64,000 nt of DNA from Olivibacter oleidegradans (GCF_042432805.1 NZ_JBHLWO010000004.1:124001-188000); one strand, 5' to 3'; counted from the first letter of the stretch, positions 34,543 through 43,572 are shown. Notes: generated by a model from the letters alone, not told the origin. Translations and numbers: made by a program.

Positions 34543-35412
34543 TTAAAATCGTCTATTTTGGATGTCCGGGCGATATGCATCTTCATCATCCAGCTTTTGG
34601 ATTATAGCTTTACCCATTTCGTCAATATATTTGGTACGACTGAGCCTTTTGCGCTGCTTGATTTCGGCAAATCTTCTGTAAGGGCGTCCGATTTTTACAT
34701 TGAAGAGAATTTCCAGCTTACGGACAATTTCACCTATTCCCGCGTGACCCTTGTTGATCTGTCCGGTACAGTACCATCCGTAGGCAGTTTCCAGCAAATT
34801 AATGCTTTCTCCGGTCCAAACCATGTCGTTCCCCGCTTCGATGTCGGTAACATTGTCCTTTCCATCTATCAGCTTCCGTAGATAGGTGGTCATACGCTCA
34901 TTGGAAAGAATCTTACCGATGAGATAATCTGCCGGGGTGGAGAAACGTTCGTCGTAGTCAATCCGTACCGGACAGAGCCATGACGGTGGTTCTGTAGACG
35001 AACGCATAAACAGAAGGCGGTCGAGGTGGTCAGCTCCGGAACGATGATAGCTGTGAAGTTCACGGTTGTCGCGATAGAATTTCTCGATCCCTTTGAGGAG
35101 ATAACGGTAATATTTCTTAAGTTGATCGGCCGTGCCTTCCGGTTTCGTCAATTCAATCCGTTGTCTGGCAGAATAATAAAGTACCTGACTTATAAACGTA
35201 GGCTTTTTAGTCTTAAAAAAAGCTATTTCTTCCTGTTCACTGCTAAAGGTATAGTTTACAGTCCTGTTTTTAAGTTCAACGAGATAAGAACGCGCAGTCA
35301 GCAATTTTTTGGCAATTTCCAGCTTATCTGTTATTTCTTCCTGTTCGATCATTGCCAGCTCATCTGAAAGTTGCCGGTAAAGATTATTGGCGATTTCGAG
35401 TATCATAAGCAA
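34543..35412 (-). CDS. rteC: RteC-domain regulator of the conjugative element
   Basis: A 289-residue protein (start at 35412 or the next ATG at 35406). The C-terminal half (WTGESINLLETAYGWYCTGQINKG...) matches RteC, which in CTnDOT controls excision genes and hence transfer. It is helix-rich with a DNA-binding C-terminus. It lies upstream of the tra operon, separated by the palindrome-bearing gap, and so is a good candidate regulator of it. Confidence 0.85.
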   Translation of the reverse strand: MLMILEIANNLYRQLSDELAMIEQEEITDKLEIAKKLLTARSYLVELKNRTVNYTFSSEQEEIAFFKTKKPTFISQVLYYSARQRIELTKPEGTADQLKKYYRYLLKGIEKFYRDNRELHSYHRSGADHLDRLLFMRSSTEPPSWLCPVRIDYDERFSTPADYLIGKILSNERMTTYLRKLIDGKDNVTDIEAGNDMVWTGESINLLETAYGWYCTGQINKGHAGIGEIVRKLEILFNVKIGRPYRRFAEIKQRKRLSRTKYIDEMGKAIIQKLDDEDAYRPDIQNRRF

Positions 35413-35562
35413 AAATTTTGGTGCGCTACAAATACTCAGGTTTTACGGATGGAAATAAAGTGGTGAAGGTGGTGTCGGAACAGCTACATGTGTAATATCA
35501 GAGCTTATTTACGGCCTATTAAAGGTATTAGGTGGTGAAAAAATGAGAAAAAATGTGCAATA

Positions 35563-35805
35563 TTAGTCAAAACCTTCACTGAAGAACTCTTTGGGTGTCA
35601 CATTAAGTGCTTTCATGACTTTCAAAAGGCTTTTGTACTGTAAGTTTTCGCCTGCCTCATAGCGACCATATTGTGCTCGCGCTAGATCATGGGCATTGGC
35701 AAATTTTTCGTAATTGGCATACCCGGCTTTGATCCGGAGTGCTTTTATCCTTTCTCCCAGTTTTCTTAAATCTTCATCTTCCGATGGTGATATTTCCTTT
35801 TGCGA
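35563..35805 (-). CDS. small XRE-type helix-turn-helix regulator
   Basis: An 80-residue protein from the ATG at 35805 (MSQKEISPSEDEDLRK); a frame to 35826 adds seven residues. The Cro/C1 fold is clear (LGERIKALRIKAGYANYEKFANAHDLARAQYGRYEAGEN). It is divergent from the small gene at 35905 and shares with it a repeat-rich intergenic region, so it probably regulates both. Common on conjugative elements. Confidence 0.75.
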   Translation of the reverse strand, partial: SQKEISPSEDEDLRKLGERIKALRIKAGYANYEKFANAHDLARAQYGRYEAGENLQYKSLLKVMKALNVTPKEFFSEGFD

Positions 35806-35855
35806 CATACAAACAAAATAAGCCATAAGGATATTTATATGTTACCATTAATAAG

Positions 35856-35889
35856 TTACTACTAATTAGATACTACTAATAAGTAGTAA
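35856..35889. promoter_or_regulatory. direct and inverted repeats in the XRE intergenic region
   Basis: ACTACTAAT occurs twice (35858-35866 and 35872-35880), and TTACTACT (35856-35863) is the inverted match of AGTAGTAA (35882-35889). The arrangement fits an operator for the XRE protein between divergent genes. Confidence 0.55.
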
Positions 35890-35904
35890 AATATTCTTAT
35901 TTTT

Positions 35905-36150
35905 ATGCCGATGAATAAGATGTCGGAACTGGAAAAATTAACGGGCCTGGAGACACTTCCCCTGAACCAGCACCCCTTAAGCGCTAGTTTTATTAAAACG
36001 TGCAACAAAATTGGATGGCTAACGATAGAAGATATTTTCAATGCCGGACTGGAAAAGGTTGCAGAACATCCAAAGATCAACGACGAATGGTTTGATGAAC
36101 TGTTGGCTTACCTGAGAGAGCTTGGGATGCTATATAGGATGAACCCTTGA
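35905..36150 (+). CDS. small hypothetical protein divergent from the XRE gene
   Basis: An 81-residue protein without signal. Its C-terminal part (IGWLTIEDIFNAGLEKVAEH...WFDELLAYLRELGML) resembles helix-hairpin-helix folds such as the C-terminal domain of RNA polymerase alpha, but not closely enough to name. It ends where the minus-strand 401-residue gene ends, without a gap. Confidence 0.5.
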   Translation: MPMNKMSELEKLTGLETLPLNQHPLSASFIKTCNKIGWLTIEDIFNAGLEKVAEHPKINDEWFDELLAYLRELGMLYRMNP

Positions 36151-37356
36151 TCAGGGATACTTGGAATTTATGTAATTCAACATTGAGGTTAACATCTGTT
36201 TTACTTTATTGATCACCTGTTGAGAGGGAATGGTATCCTTACTCAGTAAACTATGCAGCGCCAGGTGTTCTCTGTTGGGTGTTCCGATAAAGTCTGCTAT
36301 AAAAGCAAATAACATTTTCTTGGTATCCACCACAAGTATTTTCATTTCCAACAGCACGCGGAAAAAGAAAAGTAGCTGCCGTTCGGTAAGGGAAACCTGA
36401 AAATGGTAGCGGCCCGTTGCCGGATCAATTGCACCCACCGGAAATTTTGACCATAAGCTTCGACGCTTGCGGAGCTCTTTACGCTTACGTTTACTGTATG
36501 TTAAAAGTTGCTGCCTTATGGACGGCATCTGGTTATCGGCGGCCTGTTTTTTTACTTCAGGGATCAGCGCCAACTGGTTTCTGTAAATTAGCCATTGTTC
36601 TTCTTTTTTATATTCATCGTCCAGATTTTCCACAGCCTTTGCCATTTTTTCTTTGATAAGATGACAGAAGGGGCCATAATTGAAATTCAGGGTTATCAGC
36701 TGTTCGATCAGCTCCCGTTCGTAGCGATCCGAATATTTCAGGTAAGACAGACGTGAAGGCAATTCAGCTACAAGCCTGATGGCATAATGCCAATGATGCC
36801 ATTTAAAATAACTCATCATGCTTTTATCAGAAAACCCGGAAAAGTAGTTTTGTAGGGAGACGATCAGCTGTCGATCCACGCGATTTTTATATAGCTCTCC
36901 CAATAATGTGCGTACATTCCTCAAAAAGGTTGTTGACCTGAAATAGGGTATAAAAGGGGGCAGTGGTCTGTCTTCGTGAAAACAATCGGGATAGTGCTGA
37001 AATAAGCCTTCCAGAAACCGGATTCCCTGGTTCAGTGCATAGTAATAGACCGCAGCCCGGTAGTTATTCCCGTAAGCTATCTTTATTCTTCTTTCCTTTT
37101 CCTGTTCAAGTTTCCTCCACCACTCCTGCATTACATCGGTTATATTGAGTTGGTATTTTCCTATTAATGTATACCTGCTGAACGGCTCATGGAGGACTGT
37201 AGCCGAGATATTTGTTTCCAGACTTAAAAAATATTGTTTTATGACCCGTTTATAAGACGTGAAGCTCTCTTTATAATACGTTTCTGATATCAATACCTCA
37301 TTAATGAGTTCATGAAGGTCATCGGCGCGCACAATTCGGTTCGATCTGGCATACAT
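36151..37356 (-). CDS. unknown 401-residue protein, last gene of the peptide-kinase operon
   Basis: A helix-rich soluble protein, rich in aromatic residues and arginine/lysine (for example FKWHHWHYAIRLVAELPSRL, about 184-203, and KRKRKELRKRR near 295). No known domain, signal or membrane segment. It starts 13 bases after the regulator gene and so is part of the operon that begins with the 42-residue peptide. The C-terminal QVSLTERQLLFFFRVLLEMKIL part recalls RteC-like or HTH regions in a general way only. Confidence 0.6.
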   Translation of the reverse strand: MYARSNRIVRADDLHELINEVLISETYYKESFTSYKRVIKQYFLSLETNISATVLHEPFSRYTLIGKYQLNITDVMQEWWRKLEQEKERRIKIAYGNNYRAAVYYYALNQGIRFLEGLFQHYPDCFHEDRPLPPFIPYFRSTTFLRNVRTLLGELYKNRVDRQLIVSLQNYFSGFSDKSMMSYFKWHHWHYAIRLVAELPSRLSYLKYSDRYERELIEQLITLNFNYGPFCHLIKEKMAKAVENLDDEYKKEEQWLIYRNQLALIPEVKKQAADNQMPSIRQQLLTYSKRKRKELRKRRSLWSKFPVGAIDPATGRYHFQVSLTERQLLFFFRVLLEMKILVVDTKKMLFAFIADFIGTPNREHLALHSLLSKDTIPSQQVINKVKQMLTSMLNYINSKYP

Positions 37357-37369
37357 CTCATGTTGGTGA

Positions 37370-38077
37370 TTAGTGTTGATACAACGTCTTTAGAACATAG
37401 TCCTTATATGTTTTTCCGATGATCAGCCCTGTTTTATTTTTCAGTATAACCATACCTTCATCGATCAGGTCAATCATCTTTATAGATATGATATAAGATC
37501 GGTGGATTCGTATAAAACCGTCAGTCAGACGCAGTTCGGATTCAACATCGTCCATCCGCATGGAAGTCAATACAAATTCATCATGTTTGTGGAATATTAC
37601 ATCGTTTCCCCTTGCTTCTACATAAATGATATCATTGAAATCTATCTTCTTTAATTTTCCTTTATGTTCGATCTGTACAAAGATGTAATCGTTTTTTACT
37701 GTGGGTAATTCCAATGTTCTGTGCAGTATCCTTTCCTTCAGCTTTTCCACTGCTTTTGCAAATCGATCGAATTGAACAGGCTTTAACAGATAATCCACTG
37801 CATCGAGCTCGATACTTTCGATTGCAAATTCTGTATAAGCAGTACAGACCACCACTTTAACCGAAGGGTCAAGCTCGCGCATCACTTCGGTACCCGTCAT
37901 TTCATCCATTTCCATGTCAAGAAAAACTGCATGAACATTTAGTTTCGGGATCATTTTTAAACCTTCGAGTGGCCTTGTGGCGGTTCCTATCAAATGGACG
38001 TTCGGTACCTGCTCCAGATAACGGGAAATCTGTTCCAGTGCGGCAGGTTCATCATCAATTGCGAAACAGTTTATCAT
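37370..38077 (-). CDS. LytTR-family response regulator
   Basis: A 235-residue regulator. Receiver: acidic pair in AIDDEP (Asp8, Asp9), phospho-acceptor Asp in VFLDMEMDEMTG near 54, Lys in LLKPVQF near 104. LytTR DNA-binding domain at about 130-235 (YIFVQIEHKGKLKKIDFNDI and IRIHRSYIIS). The kinase stop and its own start overlap in TAATG, so the two are translated together. Binding sites of this family are usually paired short repeats. Confidence 0.9.
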   Translation of the reverse strand: MINCFAIDDEPAALEQISRYLEQVPNVHLIGTATRPLEGLKMIPKLNVHAVFLDMEMDEMTGTEVMRELDPSVKVVVCTAYTEFAIESIELDAVDYLLKPVQFDRFAKAVEKLKERILHRTLELPTVKNDYIFVQIEHKGKLKKIDFNDIIYVEARGNDVIFHKHDEFVLTSMRMDDVESELRLTDGFIRIHRSYIISIKMIDLIDEGMVILKNKTGLIIGKTYKDYVLKTLYQH

Positions 38078-39297
38078 TATATTTCTTTTGTATCACTGGA
38101 AAAATCAATAAATAGCTCAACTGTATAAATCTCATTGTCTTCCGTACGACTAAGTCTCGCCTTGTTCTTAAAAGCACCTTTCAGTCTCCGTTCCACATTT
38201 TTCAAGCCAACATGGCTGCCCGAAGTATCCAATGTTTTGCTGATCCTTTTTTTATTGGAACTATAGAAATAAATCTTATCCCGGTTGACCACGATCTTGA
38301 TCTGTAAGGGATATAGCGGATCTGATAGGTCTCCATATTTGAAGGCATTTTCCACAAGTGTAATAAAGGACAAAGGTGGAATCGAATGCAGATAGCGATC
38401 GCCTTCAAATTCAAATACAATATTTTTTCCTTTGCCGAAACGTCTCCGATTGATTTCGAGGTAAATTTCCAGATATTCCAGCTCCTTATGCACCGGCACA
38501 AGCTGTTTGCCTTTCACCGCATTGTCCAACGAATAACGCATCATCATGGAAAGCAGGTAGATGCTCTCGGCCAATGACTTGGATAAAGAGAGCGCCTCTG
38601 TATAGATAAAATTTAGTGAATTATGCAGAAAATGGGGATTGACCTGGGCTCTTAAAAATGCCTGTTCATATTCGAACTTTTCCCGTTCCATTTCGTAATG
38701 TGCTTTTTCCATCCGGCGTTTATACGCCAGATTGGCAAACCATTTCAGTATAAAATACACGATAATGGCATAGCTGGCGTATTTGATATAAGGGGAAAGT
38801 ATATTGCGCAGGTACAGGCTCAGTTTAAACGGCACATCCTCATAATATAATTTAGCCCCAAATAGCGGCAATATTCCATAGATGCAAACATAGCCCAGTG
38901 CTGCCAGTATAAAGAAAGTGGAGATTACCAATAATATAGCGATCCCAATATTTATTTTCCGGCTTTCGATAAATTTAAAGAGAAAGAAATTACTGTAAAA
39001 GATAATCGAATACAACAAGCAGAGAAAAAGTATATGACTGTAGTCGACATAACTGATTTTGGGTAGGTTGTAGATATATACAAACTGGGCATAGATTATC
39101 CAACAGATAAAATTGAACAACAGGGGGTGTTTACGGAAAAAAGTGGCCATATCTTCCGGATTTTTTGGTTCATCATTCCACAAGATAAAAAAATTAGGCC
39201 ATTTTCCGTAAAAAAGTGTGCAAAGAACGTTATTTCTCTTTGCACTGATAGCATCTAATGATTGCATATTCTCTTCTTTTTTAGATTTCCAGAACAA
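38077..39297 (-). CDS. LytS-type membrane sensor histidine kinase
   Basis: A 406-residue kinase with about four membrane helices (about 55-200) and no obvious large sensor domain. The H-box is RAQVNPHFLHNSLN near 215-228, followed by FITLVENAFKYGD, and the G-box region is poorly conserved. This His_kinase class works with LytTR regulators such as the next gene. It overlaps the acyltransferase gene by 17 bases. A membrane-embedded sensor without extracellular domain fits sensing of a small or lipidic signal. Confidence 0.9.
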   Translation of the reverse strand: MFWKSKKEENMQSLDAISAKRNNVLCTLFYGKWPNFFILWNDEPKNPEDMATFFRKHPLLFNFICWIIYAQFVYIYNLPKISYVDYSHILFLCLLYSIIFYSNFFLFKFIESRKINIGIAILLVISTFFILAALGYVCIYGILPLFGAKLYYEDVPFKLSLYLRNILSPYIKYASYAIIVYFILKWFANLAYKRRMEKAHYEMEREKFEYEQAFLRAQVNPHFLHNSLNFIYTEALSLSKSLAESIYLLSMMMRYSLDNAVKGKQLVPVHKELEYLEIYLEINRRRFGKGKNIVFEFEGDRYLHSIPPLSFITLVENAFKYGDLSDPLYPLQIKIVVNRDKIYFYSSNKKRISKTLDTSGSHVGLKNVERRLKGAFKNKARLSRTEDNEIYTVELFIDFSSDTKEI

Positions 39298-40414
39298 CTC
39301 TGCCGGTTATGAGATCGCTCATATGATTCCGCTGTAATAAAGGGACTGTAAAAGGATAATCCCTTCTGTAAATCTGTTCCAGCCGCTTATATAACCAGTG
39401 TTCGATATCGAAACATTGATAATCTCTTTTCCTGAAAAGAAAATATTTGCCGGTTATACTGAAAAAGCTATAATCCTCTTCGTTGAATCTGATCAGTCTT
39501 TTCTTTTTTCCTTCTGTGATAATTGGTTCGGATATCTGTTCCGCGATCGGATTGACGATATCGGCATGCTCATGCAAATGCAGCCATGTTTCCCATTGCC
39601 AGGGCTTTATGGAGACAACTTTCTCCAGATGTTTATAGATTCGTGAAACGGCCTGCCCTATAAATATTTGCCTATTAAGCTCCTTATTCGGTAATATCGG
39701 AGGAAAAAAATCGAGACAGGGAACACGCTTCCATTGCCGTGTAGAAACTACCGGATAAATCGGGGATTTGCTCAGGTAAGAAATAAAAGCTGCCCCTGCT
39801 CTTACTTTGACATGTTGGTTCAGAAAAGGGATGGATATAAGGTTACGGCTCGTCAGGTCGTCTCCTGTTCCGGTATTACCATCTACATAAACTAAAATAT
39901 TTTTTCCGTCCCTTAATTCTCTATTTATTCGCAGTAGGCTACTTTTATCGTTGGCATTGATCAGACTAAAACCAAGGTGTTCTATTTTTTTGTTGTCATA
40001 TTTAGAATCAACCAGCTCTGTTTCCCTTTGCATCCCGTCTTTTGAAACCACCAGTACAAATGGAATATCATTTTTTGCCAGGTAATGCCCGATCATCCGG
40101 AAAGATCCGCTATGAAAGGTAGCAATTACTCCCGGTCTGGCTTTTATGTCCTGCAAAGCATAGCCATGAAAGCGAACTTTAAGGTTTTTGGGTACATCTG
40201 GGAGTGACTGTTCAAAATAGCTTTGCTGCTGGTTGGTCAACAGTTTAAAGAAATTTGACTCGTGCTCTCCATATTCCATCGATGGAAGAAAATTTCGAAA
40301 GCTTGCACTCACCACCTGAAATTTGTACCAGAAGGGGTTTGTAGGTTCTAAAGGAACCTTTATACCACTGATAGCAAAGCTGAGAGTATGACTTTTTACA
40401 AGAGCATTCTCCAT
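39281..40414 (-). CDS. lysophospholipid/lauroyl-acyltransferase-like protein
   Basis: A 377-residue protein of the LPLAT (HtrB/LpxL-like) superfamily by motif: VIATFHSGSFRMIGHYLA near 92-109 matches the H-x-G-N/S region, and ILVYVDGNTGTG with KVRAGAAFISYLSKSPIYPVVS follows near 165-220. No signal peptide or clear anchor. The C-terminal 100 residues look like an added domain with DCFDIEHWLYKRLEQI. It sits between a 42-residue peptide and a sensor kinase, which is not an expected place for a lipid A enzyme. A role acylating the peptide is a hypothesis. Confidence 0.65.
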   Translation of the reverse strand: MENALVKSHTLSFAISGIKVPLEPTNPFWYKFQVVSASFRNFLPSMEYGEHESNFFKLLTNQQQSYFEQSLPDVPKNLKVRFHGYALQDIKARPGVIATFHSGSFRMIGHYLAKNDIPFVLVVSKDGMQRETELVDSKYDNKKIEHLGFSLINANDKSSLLRINRELRDGKNILVYVDGNTGTGDDLTSRNLISIPFLNQHVKVRAGAAFISYLSKSPIYPVVSTRQWKRVPCLDFFPPILPNKELNRQIFIGQAVSRIYKHLEKVVSIKPWQWETWLHLHEHADIVNPIAEQISEPIITEGKKKRLIRFNEEDYSFFSITGKYFLFRKRDYQCFDIEHWLYKRLEQIYRRDYPFTVPLLQRNHMSDLITGRVVLEI

Positions 40415-40430
40415 TTTTTTAATGATTTAG

Positions 40431-40453
40431 CCCGACGGTCGAAAACCGCCGGG
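40431..40453. other. GC-rich hairpin between peptide and acyltransferase genes
   Basis: CCCGACGGT and ACCGCCGGG pair with one mismatch around a 5-base loop, 15 bases after the peptide stop on the minus strand. No T-run follows, so it may act as a partial terminator, stabiliser or processing site that makes peptide message more abundant than the rest. Confidence 0.5.
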
Positions 40454-40468
40454 CGGTAAACACTACTT

Positions 40469-40597
40469 CTATAGTCCCTCATAAGGGATACATTTATCTT
40501 CAGTTTCTGCTACCAGCATAACAGCCTCCAATGCGAGCAATGTAATGGGCCGGCTGAAGAGTTTTCCTGTCCGGGATTTTCCACTTTTACGTTTCAT
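40469..40597 (-). CDS. 42-residue putative precursor or signal peptide
   Basis: Reads ATG at 40597 to TAG at 40469-40471. The peptide has a very basic head (MKRKSGKSRTGKLFSR), a hydrophobic middle (PITLLALEAVMLVA, residues 17-30) and a short acidic tail ETEDKCIPYEGL with a single cysteine. This looks like a secreted peptide or leader-core precursor. The next gene, an acyltransferase-like enzyme, starts 54 bases after its stop, with no other gene between. It is not a known family, so a real gene is supported only by design, position and operon. Confidence 0.55.
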   Translation of the reverse strand: MKRKSGKSRTGKLFSRPITLLALEAVMLVAETEDKCIPYEGL

Positions 40598-41027
40598 CTT
40601 TTTTTGTATGTATAATTAAACCATTGCCTACTCTGATCAAGGGTTTTCGGTTACGCCCTACCAATGGCCACGGGTTTTCTGGATATCCGATAGCGAATTT
40701 CGAGCGTTAGGGAGGTCTGTCCAACTAACTTGGTTTAAATAGCGGGATTCTATATGTGAATGTCGCTTTTCTGTATGCGAAAGTTTTATAGCGACATTAC
40801 AGCGGAGGTAAAGATTTTCGATGTAGTGAAAAGATGGGGTAACAAAATGTCAGGAGTATTTCTGATCTTAAACTATTAACTGAAAGTCTAGTTAAAATGA
40901 AATTATGTGCACATTTCTGTATCTATTATGAGTATACCGAAATTCTTTTTGCATTCCTAAAGTTTTATTTAAATTTAACGCTGAGACAAACTTATCCTAT
41001 AAATATAATATACCGGTTATAACATTA
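40598..41027. promoter_or_regulatory. gene-free control region before the peptide operon
   Basis: 430 bases between the leftward peptide operon and the rightward decayed gene at 41028. It contains a perfect 9-bp inverted repeat, AATGTCGCT (40759-40767) and AGCGACATT (40790-40798), with 22 bases between. This is about 160-200 bases before the peptide start and could be a regulator site. No clear -7 box was found near the peptide start. Confidence 0.45.
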
Positions 41028-42220
41028 ATGAAGAATACGCTTATTGGCAATTGGCTAAAATATTATAGAAACAGCTTGGCAGATGGTGAGCTTTCCGATA
41101 TATCTCCAGATGTCTGTGAAAAAAAAGGTCATTTCGTTGGTTCAAAATCTGATCTGTCAAATGAAAATCTAAAATCTATCAACATACTCATCTCTCCATT
41201 TTATATATCAACTAAAGTAGCGCACGGAAAGAACAAAGGTGAAATAAAAAAGAATTTCCCTTTCTGGATAGAGGTTAAGTTAACTCATGAAGGAACGATT
41301 ATTGTAGACGAATCCCTGCGCAAGCCCTGGATATGCCGAAGCTTTTTAGAACCTATTTCAATAGCGTCAGGTATCTGGCCCATTCTCAGCACGATGGACA
41401 GTTATGATAGTGCCCTGGAGAACCATCGGTTTGATTATAAATCTTTTGACAACTATTGGGAAAGTGCCGCTAAGTTCTTTGAAAAGATAACAGGTTATAG
41501 GAACTATAAAGTAGTATTCGATGAATTTAACGCGAAGCATGAAGTGTGCATCATCAAATCGGATAAACTAATTTCTGCACAAAATATCCTGAACACCTAT
41601 GCCGACCTTCAGAAAAGCGGAGCCTTTCCTTTACTACTATCCAGCATATTAGATTTTACACCCAAATCAATACGAAAGATTCCAGCTGACAATTTGCTTT
41701 TTGCAGAACCTGGCCACTACGAACAGTTCAGCAATCAATTCCCGCTAAATAATTCCCAACGAAAGTCACTGCTGGTATACGAACAGCAAACAAATGGCAA
41801 CATACTGGCAGTAAATGATCCACCAGGAACAGGTAAGACTACACTATTGCAAAGTATCCTCGCGAATGAACTCGTAAAATCTGTTCTTAATGGTGCAAGA
41901 CCTCCCAGACTGGTAGAAGCTCCTGCAGCAGGTGATATTTATTTTGGACATTACGAAGCGTACAAAGGAAAAGGTACCCCCATAGGTGCAAAAATTGGTT
42001 ATGGCTGGTTTAAAGTAGTCAAAGTTGAAGGAGAAGACTATTATCTTGCAAGGAATACGGAAATGAATAAAGGCCATAAGCCAAAAGAACAACTCAATAG
42101 TACAGATTTTGAAACAGAAAGTATGCCCCGCCGCTAAAACTATCGAAACAAACGGGATATAACATACGTTTCAAATCATCCGACGGATTGACAGAGGTCT
42201 ATATAACCGACAAAAAGTAA
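41028..42220 (+). pseudogene. chimeric relic: helicase N-terminus joined to another gene's C-terminus
   Basis: The first 290 or so residues look like the N-terminus of a superfamily 1 helicase/ATPase, with Walker A NDPPGTGKTTLLQ near residues 263-275. The expected text after this motif is absent: from about NGARPPRLVEAP on, the sequence is a different protein (FGHYEAYKGKGTPIGAKIGYG...). Near 42126-42134 a frameshift (probably two added bases) hides the last 28 codons, which continue in the next frame to a TAA at 42218-42220. So two deletions or recombinations have fused unrelated genes. Confidence 0.7.
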
Positions 42221-42221
42221 T

Positions 42222-42781
42222 ATGACGATCAAGAAAATAATGGGTATCGTTGCGTTGATAATCATTGGAGGTGTTGGTTTTTTCTCCTTATCCTGTACGG
42301 CACAATAAAAACCAAGTCCACCAGCCTTAATAAATACAAGCCGTTCAAAGAATGAGTGGGGAAAACCGTTGTACTGAATAGGGAAACAATACTGTTTAAA
42401 GAAAAAATCCGTATGAATGATAACACTGATTATCCCTTTATCCTGTTAGATAGTTTGCATCCGCAATGGCAATATGTGGAAGAGCGAAAGAATATGGCAG
42501 TGCCCGACTTGGAAGAAATTGTCACATTTCCGGCTGGAACGAAATTACGTATAGAAAAAGCTGTGCAATATACCAATGGCGTTTCCGGATCATCGTACCC
42601 AACGGTATTTGGTTCAATTAGCACAAACGGAAAGTCTTACAAAATGGGCTATCAATGGGGAAAGATAGACATTGGAAAAAGCTTCGACAAAATTGAAAAA
42701 TGCTGGCACTTTCATCAGGCACCTTGGCAACAAAAAACCGATACCGCTTTTTATGCATTGCCAATAGCGAATTTTTGGTGA
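42222..42781 (+). pseudogene. decayed lipoprotein gene
   Basis: Starts as a lipoprotein (MTIKKIMGIVALIIIGG...SLSCTAQ) and stops at once. In the next frame the text continues (KTKSTSLNKYKPFKE), meets a TGA where TGG would give Trp, and then runs open as GKTVVLNRETILFKEK to a stop at 42781. One frameshift and one nonsense change are enough to explain it. The 141-codon open part from 42356 is therefore not an independent gene. Confidence 0.65.
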
Positions 42782-43008
42782 TGAACAATGAAAATATAAC
42801 CAATGAAGTGCCTTCATAAATAGTATGCATAAACAGGGGGTTAATTGTCCATATACCCCTACAATAGAGCAGATGTTAGCTGTTTTCTTCATGTACTTTC
42901 CTATACAGGTGCTTAATCGCATCACTTAACCGTTCTTAATAAATACTTATTTTATTCTACATTTGTCATATATGTTTATGCAAAATATTCATATTGATTT
43001 AGCGAAAT

Positions 43009-43572
43009 ATGCGTACATTATTTATAAAAAATATGGTCTGCAATCGTTGCATTCTCGTAGTTCAACATGAACTCGAAAAGCTTGGCATAGCGGTTAATAG
43101 CGTAAAGCTGGGTGAAATTACGCTAAAAAAAGATTTGACCACCAAGGAGCGTGCGGCAATGGAAAATGCTTTGATCCCCTTGGGCTTTCAGCTCATAGAC
43201 GACAAGAAGAGCAGGATAATTGAAAAGATAAAAAACGTTATCATTGATTTGGTGCACCATCAGGACAATGATGCGAAAACCAATCTTTCGGACATATTGA
43301 GTAATGTATTGCACCACGATTACAATTATCTTTCCAATCTGTTTTCCGAAATTGAGGGTACAACCATTGAGAAGTATTTTATTGCTCAAAAAGTTGAAAG
43401 GGTAAAAGAACTGTTGGTGTACGATGAACTATCGTTGAGCGAAATCGCTTTCCGTCTAAACTATTCGAGCGTTGCCTATTTGAGCAATCAATTCAAAAAA
43501 GTAACCGGACTTACAACGAGTCATTTCAAGCAAATACGAGAGGATAAAAGAAAACCCTTGGACAAGGTTTAA
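43009..43572 (+). CDS. HMA-AraC fusion regulator, copy 1
   Basis: A 187-residue protein. Residues 1-70 look like an HMA-type domain with the metal pair Cys11/Cys14 (MVCNRC). Residues 85-187 form an AraC-type double helix-turn-helix (SLSEIAFRLNYSSVAYLSNQFKKVTGLTTSHFK). This is a one-piece metal sensor and activator. A close relative is at 49866 and a shorter one at 47795. It precedes copA by 90 bases. The site motif at 43574 lies just after it, so it likely activates copA. Copper is the probable signal; not proven. Confidence 0.8.
   Translation: MRTLFIKNMVCNRCILVVQHELEKLGIAVNSVKLGEITLKKDLTTKERAAMENALIPLGFQLIDDKKSRIIEKIKNVIIDLVHHQDNDAKTNLSDILSNVLHHDYNYLSNLFSEIEGTTIEKYFIAQKVERVKELLVYDELSLSEIAFRLNYSSVAYLSNQFKKVTGLTTSHFKQIREDKRKPLDKV

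Noticed and set aside
42356..42781. 141-codon frame as an independent gene
   Set aside because: It is the continuation of the lipoprotein relic that begins at 42222; the upstream frame joins it through one shift and one nonsense codon.
42902..42965. Regulon-type site before HMA-AraC copy 1
   Set aside because: A good TACATTTG box is present at 42958-42965, but the motif is absent at the expected position.
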